The notes under the pieces were generated by a model. That model did not search any database. It was given only the letters and a program-made list of their open reading frames with translations, and was not told where the DNA came from. Of a stretch of DNA of 64,000 nucleotides, positions 61,116 through 64,000 are shown piece by piece. Every line of letters begins with the position of its first letter. Position 1 is the first letter of the stretch. Both the position numbers and the translations under genes were made by a program. Origin of the DNA: SZUA-365 sp049663345 (GTDB taxonomy: Bacteria; Bacteroidota; Ignavibacteria; SZUA-365); NCBI GenBank assembly GCA_049663345.1, contig JBATDG010000135.1, forward strand, positions 1 through 64,000, given 5' to 3'.

Positions 61116-63713
61116 ATGATTCGTTCGCGCCTGCTGTTTCCCATGCCGCTGCTTCTGCTGCTCCCTTCGCTTCTGTTTGCGCAGGAGCCTGAATTCAATC
61201 CCTACCCTGAGTTCAACAGCGGGAATATGCGGATGATCATTTCGATGAAGGGTCAGATGGGGAACGGCGATGTGTCGGAACAGCAGCACGGCCTGTTCTG
61301 GCCAGGCGAAGGAGTTTCGAACGAACGCACGCGTGGTCTCTGTTTTTCCGCGACCCCTGTCGTGACCGGCCGCATCGGAGCACAGCAGCGCGTTTCAGCC
61401 AGCTACTACCGGGATAATTTCCGCACCGGACCGATTCTCTCCGGCAAGCCTGTGACAAATCCCACCGATCCGTTCTTTCGCGCATATAAAGTGACCTGGC
61501 AGGAAAACGAGGAAACCGATTATCGGGATTGGCCGGTAGAGTTGGGCGCTCCGGTTGCGGCGGACGGTTCACCGCTGTTCTACGGAAAATCTCAAATGTA
61601 CTGGCTGATGAATGACCTGGATTCGACAGCCTCGAGGCTGAACAATGGCTGCGATCCGATGGGACTCGAAATGCGCTGTCTTCTCTACGCACCCTGGGAG
61701 GGCGACGCGAGAGACAATACCTTGCTGCTGCAGGTGACATATATTAACAAGGGTGGGAATAACATCGAAGATGCCTACGCCGGTTTTTTTATGGACACGG
61801 ACCTCCGTGATCCGCTCAACGACCTGGCGGGATCCGATTCAGCACGCGGCATGGTCTATGCCTATCAAGGCAGCGTGCTCGCCGAGGAAGAAGGAATGCC
61901 TGCGGCTCTCGGCATTGTCATGCTGCAAACGCCGGCAGTGGCTGCACCGGGGGACAGTGCACGCTGGTTTGCCGGATGGAAATCCGGTGCGCGCAATATT
62001 CCGGTAACAGCCGCCGTGGTGCCGTTCAAGACGCTGCAATCGCCGATCAGCGAACCGAGGGTGGGCTTCGATGATACAGAGTTGTGGGCCGCGCTCATGC
62101 AGGGAAAGGGAAAGGTCGGAAACGTCATAAATCCTGTGACCGGAGCACCCTCAAGCTTCTGGTATTCAGGCGATCCGGTCAGCGGGAGCGGCTGGCTGCC
62201 CAGGGACGGCATCCGTCTCTCAGACGGACAGACATTCTCCATGAATCCACGCGACCAGCGCATGCTGATCTCGGCTGGTCCGTTCAATCTTGCGCCCGGT
62301 GACACGCAGCAGGTGACGTATGCCTTCATCGCAGCGCGCGGTGCGTCGCCAGAGGCCGCTGTGCATGAATTGCGCGACCGCGCCGAATTCCGGCAGGCGG
62401 ATTTTCATCAGCGTCCGGCAGCGTCTGCCTATCGCAGCACCGCCGTGCGTCCGCCTTCTTCCACCTCCACATCGGGTGCCATTGAGGTGAATGCGCGAGT
62501 GGGTGAAAATCCAGTCGATCTGCGCGTCGAAGTGAGCGATGCCCGGGGAGTAATTCTTGCTGATGAGCTGATGGACCGTTTCGCTTCGCAGAATGAATGG
62601 GTTTACCGCAAGACTGTAACGCTTCCCCAGCCTCAGCAGGATGGAGTGAATGTTTCCTTCATATCGGAATGGAACGGTGAATCGGTCCGTATTCCCGGAC
62701 GCGTTTCCGTCCCCATCGGTGGAAGCGTTGATCTCGAAGGAATCGAAATGCTGGAGGAAGGTGACGGCAACGGCCGCGTCTCCCGCGAAGAGGATGCGAA
62801 GTGGTTTCCGCGCTTTGTCAATCATTCCTCTTATGGGTATGACGTTTTCGCCCAATCATTCGCTATGCCGAATGATCAGTGGCTGAATGTGCCGGACCTT
62901 GCAGCACAGAGTACTTTTCCGAACGAAAAGCGTCCATGGTCTCCCTCGGCAGGATACAATTATCTGTGGGACAAAACACTTGCAATCCCCACCGACAGTA
63001 TTGCCTATCGCTACGATGTGTTCGATCCCTCACAGAATGTTTGGTGGGAGCGGCAGAACTGGGTTTCTACGGACAGCATGGCGAACGAATGGTACGATGT
63101 GCTGATGACGCAGGTGCGGGGTGCTTCGGATGAACGTCCCGGCGTGCGTCTGCTCGATCTCGGCATGCTTCAGGATAAATGGTATGTTGCCACAATCGAC
63201 GGCGCTGGCAATAGCCGCACACTTTCGCTGCATGATTCAGCGAGCGGAGTGCCGTACTTCAGCGATTATGGACTCGACATCTTTACCGGAGCTGTTCCGC
63301 CTACCGATGGTTTCCGCATCGTACGCGGCACCATTTCGAAACCGGGAGTCAGCGTTAAGCCGGTCACTGCAGCGGACCTGTTCATCTTCAATCCGCGCCA
63401 CGTGCTGCTCGCCCGCAGTCAGAAGCCGGCTGTGGCAACAGCGACGGTATCCAAACCATCGCCCATGCCGCTCACGGAATGGACCTCAGTGCGGGTCGAA
63501 CTGCCGGAGTCCACAACGCTTCGTGCCGAGGTTTATAATCTCATCGGCCAGCGCGTGAAAGTGCTGCGCGACGAGGTCGTGCCAGCTGGCCGGCATCTGC
63601 TGGTGTGGGATGGTTATTGGTCCGACGGCCGTGCCGCCGAATCGGGCATGTACCTTCTCCGCATCGCCGCCCGGGGCTCCGAAGTAACGAGGAAGATTAT
63701 CGTGGTTCGGTAA
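61116..63713 (+). CDS. Large secreted T9SS protein, unknown
   Basis: A signal peptide (about 1-22, SLLFAQ) is followed by about 740 residues of mostly beta character with many Trp, Tyr and Asp-Gly turns and no recognised catalytic motif. An acidic loop EGDGNGRVSREED (about 552) resembles a calcium-binding dockerin/EF-hand loop. The C-terminus is a sorting domain with FlgD-like features: LRAEVYNLIGQRVKVL, then AGRHLLVWDGYWSDGR and GMYLLRIA. I infer surface exposure; function unknown. The start has no strong ribosome site but begins a good signal peptide. Confidence 0.85.
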   Translation: MIRSRLLFPMPLLLLLPSLLFAQEPEFNPYPEFNSGNMRMIISMKGQMGNGDVSEQQHGLFWPGEGVSNERTRGLCFSATPVVTGRIGAQQRVSASYYRDNFRTGPILSGKPVTNPTDPFFRAYKVTWQENEETDYRDWPVELGAPVAADGSPLFYGKSQMYWLMNDLDSTASRLNNGCDPMGLEMRCLLYAPWEGDARDNTLLLQVTYINKGGNNIEDAYAGFFMDTDLRDPLNDLAGSDSARGMVYAYQGSVLAEEEGMPAALGIVMLQTPAVAAPGDSARWFAGWKSGARNIPVTAAVVPFKTLQSPISEPRVGFDDTELWAALMQGKGKVGNVINPVTGAPSSFWYSGDPVSGSGWLPRDGIRLSDGQTFSMNPRDQRMLISAGPFNLAPGDTQQVTYAFIAARGASPEAAVHELRDRAEFRQADFHQRPAASAYRSTAVRPPSSTSTSGAIEVNARVGENPVDLRVEVSDARGVILADELMDRFASQNEWVYRKTVTLPQPQQDGVNVSFISEWNGESVRIPGRVSVPIGGSVDLEGIEMLEEGDGNGRVSREEDAKWFPRFVNHSSYGYDVFAQSFAMPNDQWLNVPDLAAQSTFPNEKRPWSPSAGYNYLWDKTLAIPTDSIAYRYDVFDPSQNVWWERQNWVSTDSMANEWYDVLMTQVRGASDERPGVRLLDLGMLQDKWYVATIDGAGNSRTLSLHDSASGVPYFSDYGLDIFTGAVPPTDGFRIVRGTISKPGVSVKPVTAADLFIFNPRHVLLARSQKPAVATATVSKPSPMPLTEWTSVRVELPESTTLRAEVYNLIGQRVKVLRDEVVPAGRHLLVWDGYWSDGRAAESGMYLLRIAARGSEVTRKIIVVR

Positions 63714-63731
63714 ACGTGTTTCAATGATCTC

Positions 63732-63762
63732 TGTAGGGGCGTCCGCCGCGGCGGACTGCGCC
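63732..63762. repeat. GTAGGGGCG-type REP-like hairpin
   Basis: TGTAGGGGC is followed by the perfect palindrome GTCCGCCGCGGCGGAC (63741-63756), then TGCGCC. The GTAGGGGCG start is shared with the hairpin at 4046-4071. It directly precedes the transposase fragment. Confidence 0.7.
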
Positions 63763-63774
63763 TTCACTGCTGCG

Positions 63775-63876
63775 GTTATCTGGCAGCCTAATTACTATGA
63801 CAGGATCATCCGTGATCAGTACGAATTATTCCGCTTCCAACAATACATTCGTAATCATCCGGAACGGTGGGGTTAG
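63775..63876 (+). pseudogene. C-terminal fragment of a REP-associated tyrosine transposase (RAYT)
   Basis: Read on the plus strand the frame gives V-I-WQPNYYDRIIRDQYELF, then RFQQYIRNHPERWG and a TAG stop. This matches the diagnostic end of IS200/IS605-like Y1 transposases of RAYT type (WQxNYYDxIIR ... YIxNNPxRW). The Tyr of QQYIRNHP is in the position of the catalytic tyrosine helix. The N-terminal HUH part is missing, replaced by a REP-like hairpin, so it is a dead remnant. Its stop overlaps the stop of the facing PAP2 gene. Confidence 0.8.
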
Positions 63877-64000
63877 CGCGTCGGGGATTTCTCCGGATAC
63901 ACCATTTCCGACAGCCGGTAAATAACACCTGCAGCTGCGATTCCCAGGATGACATCGATTGCGTAATGCGCCTGCGTGTACATGGTGGCGATGATGATGC
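63873..64000 (-). CDS. PAP2-superfamily protein, C-terminal part (cut by window edge)
   Basis: The last 41 residues are readable: IIIATMYTQAHYAIDVILG, then IAAAGVIYRL and a polar tail. TQAHYAIDV is the third PAP2 motif (SRxxxxxHyxxDv) with catalytic His and Asp, and a transmembrane helix follows, as in PAP2 phosphatases and the inositol-phosphorylceramide-synthase-type branch. The start lies beyond the window. It differs from the divergent PAP2-like gene at 60.2 kb, in which the Asp is Gln. Confidence 0.78.
   Translation of the reverse strand, partial: IIIATMYTQAHYAIDVILGIAAAGVIYRLSEMVYPEKSPTR

Overview
The window looks like a chromosomal segment of a free-living, Gram-negative, protein-degrading heterotroph of the Bacteroidota/Chlorobiota (FCB) group. 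I favour a lineage near Ignavibacteria or Kapabacteria over classical Bacteroidia, but this is inference. The evidence is at least eight secreted proteins ending in a type IX secretion (T9SS) C-terminal sorting domain, an S46 dipeptidyl peptidase, lipopolysaccharide genes (gmhA, an lptE-like lipoprotein), MEP isoprenoid synthesis (ispG), a class I Fe-S fumarase, and a miaB / sigma-54 activator / lptE neighbourhood. Base composition is moderately GC-rich. No rRNA, tRNA, CRISPR array, prophage or intact insertion sequence was recognised.

Layout. 0-3.8 kb: a four-gene operon on the minus strand (ECF sigma factor, membrane anti-sigma factor with a beta-barrel-like C-terminus, VWA lipoprotein, VWA T9SS protein). 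3.8-4.36 kb: a gene-free island of dispersed hairpin repeats. 4.36-31.5 kb: a region rich in peptidases and secreted proteins (M2/M3-like metallopeptidase, S15-like hydrolase, S46 peptidase, two S8 subtilases, S9 oligopeptidase, HELGH metallopeptidase, CxxCH protein, T9SS proteins) mixed with lgt, a WalJ-like metallo-beta-lactamase-fold protein, AMP nucleosidase and an NDH-2-like oxidoreductase. 31.7-47 kb: central metabolism and housekeeping (gmhA, fumarase, MarR regulator, Na+/solute symporter, universal stress protein, sugar nucleotidyltransferase, comF, ispG, rhomboid, pgk, gap, LCP protein, and a methionine synthase lacking its two N-terminal substrate domains). 47-55.7 kb: a plus-strand run from an Rrf2 regulator with a histone-like tail through miaB, a SPOR protein, an RNase Z-like protein, a sigma-54 activator, lptE, a family 2 glycosyltransferase, a TPR protein and a cysteine hydrolase. 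55.7-64 kb: an active/inactive M16 peptidase pair, a HAD phosphatase, two PAP2-like proteins (one cut by the window edge), a large T9SS protein, several hairpin elements and a fragment of a REP-associated tyrosine transposase.

How it works together. Most of the accessory content concerns the cell surface: protein breakdown outside or at the envelope, peptide trimming to dipeptides, and lipoprotein/LPS biogenesis. The T9SS itself is not encoded here; only its cargo is.

The less ordinary items are the sigma/anti-sigma/VWA operon, the Rrf2 regulator with a Lys-Ala-Pro repeat tail, the stand-alone B12/activation half of MetH, and a set of repeat hairpins. One GC-rich repeat has inserted inside another repeat, and a transposase fragment of the type that mobilises REP hairpins lies beside a related hairpin.
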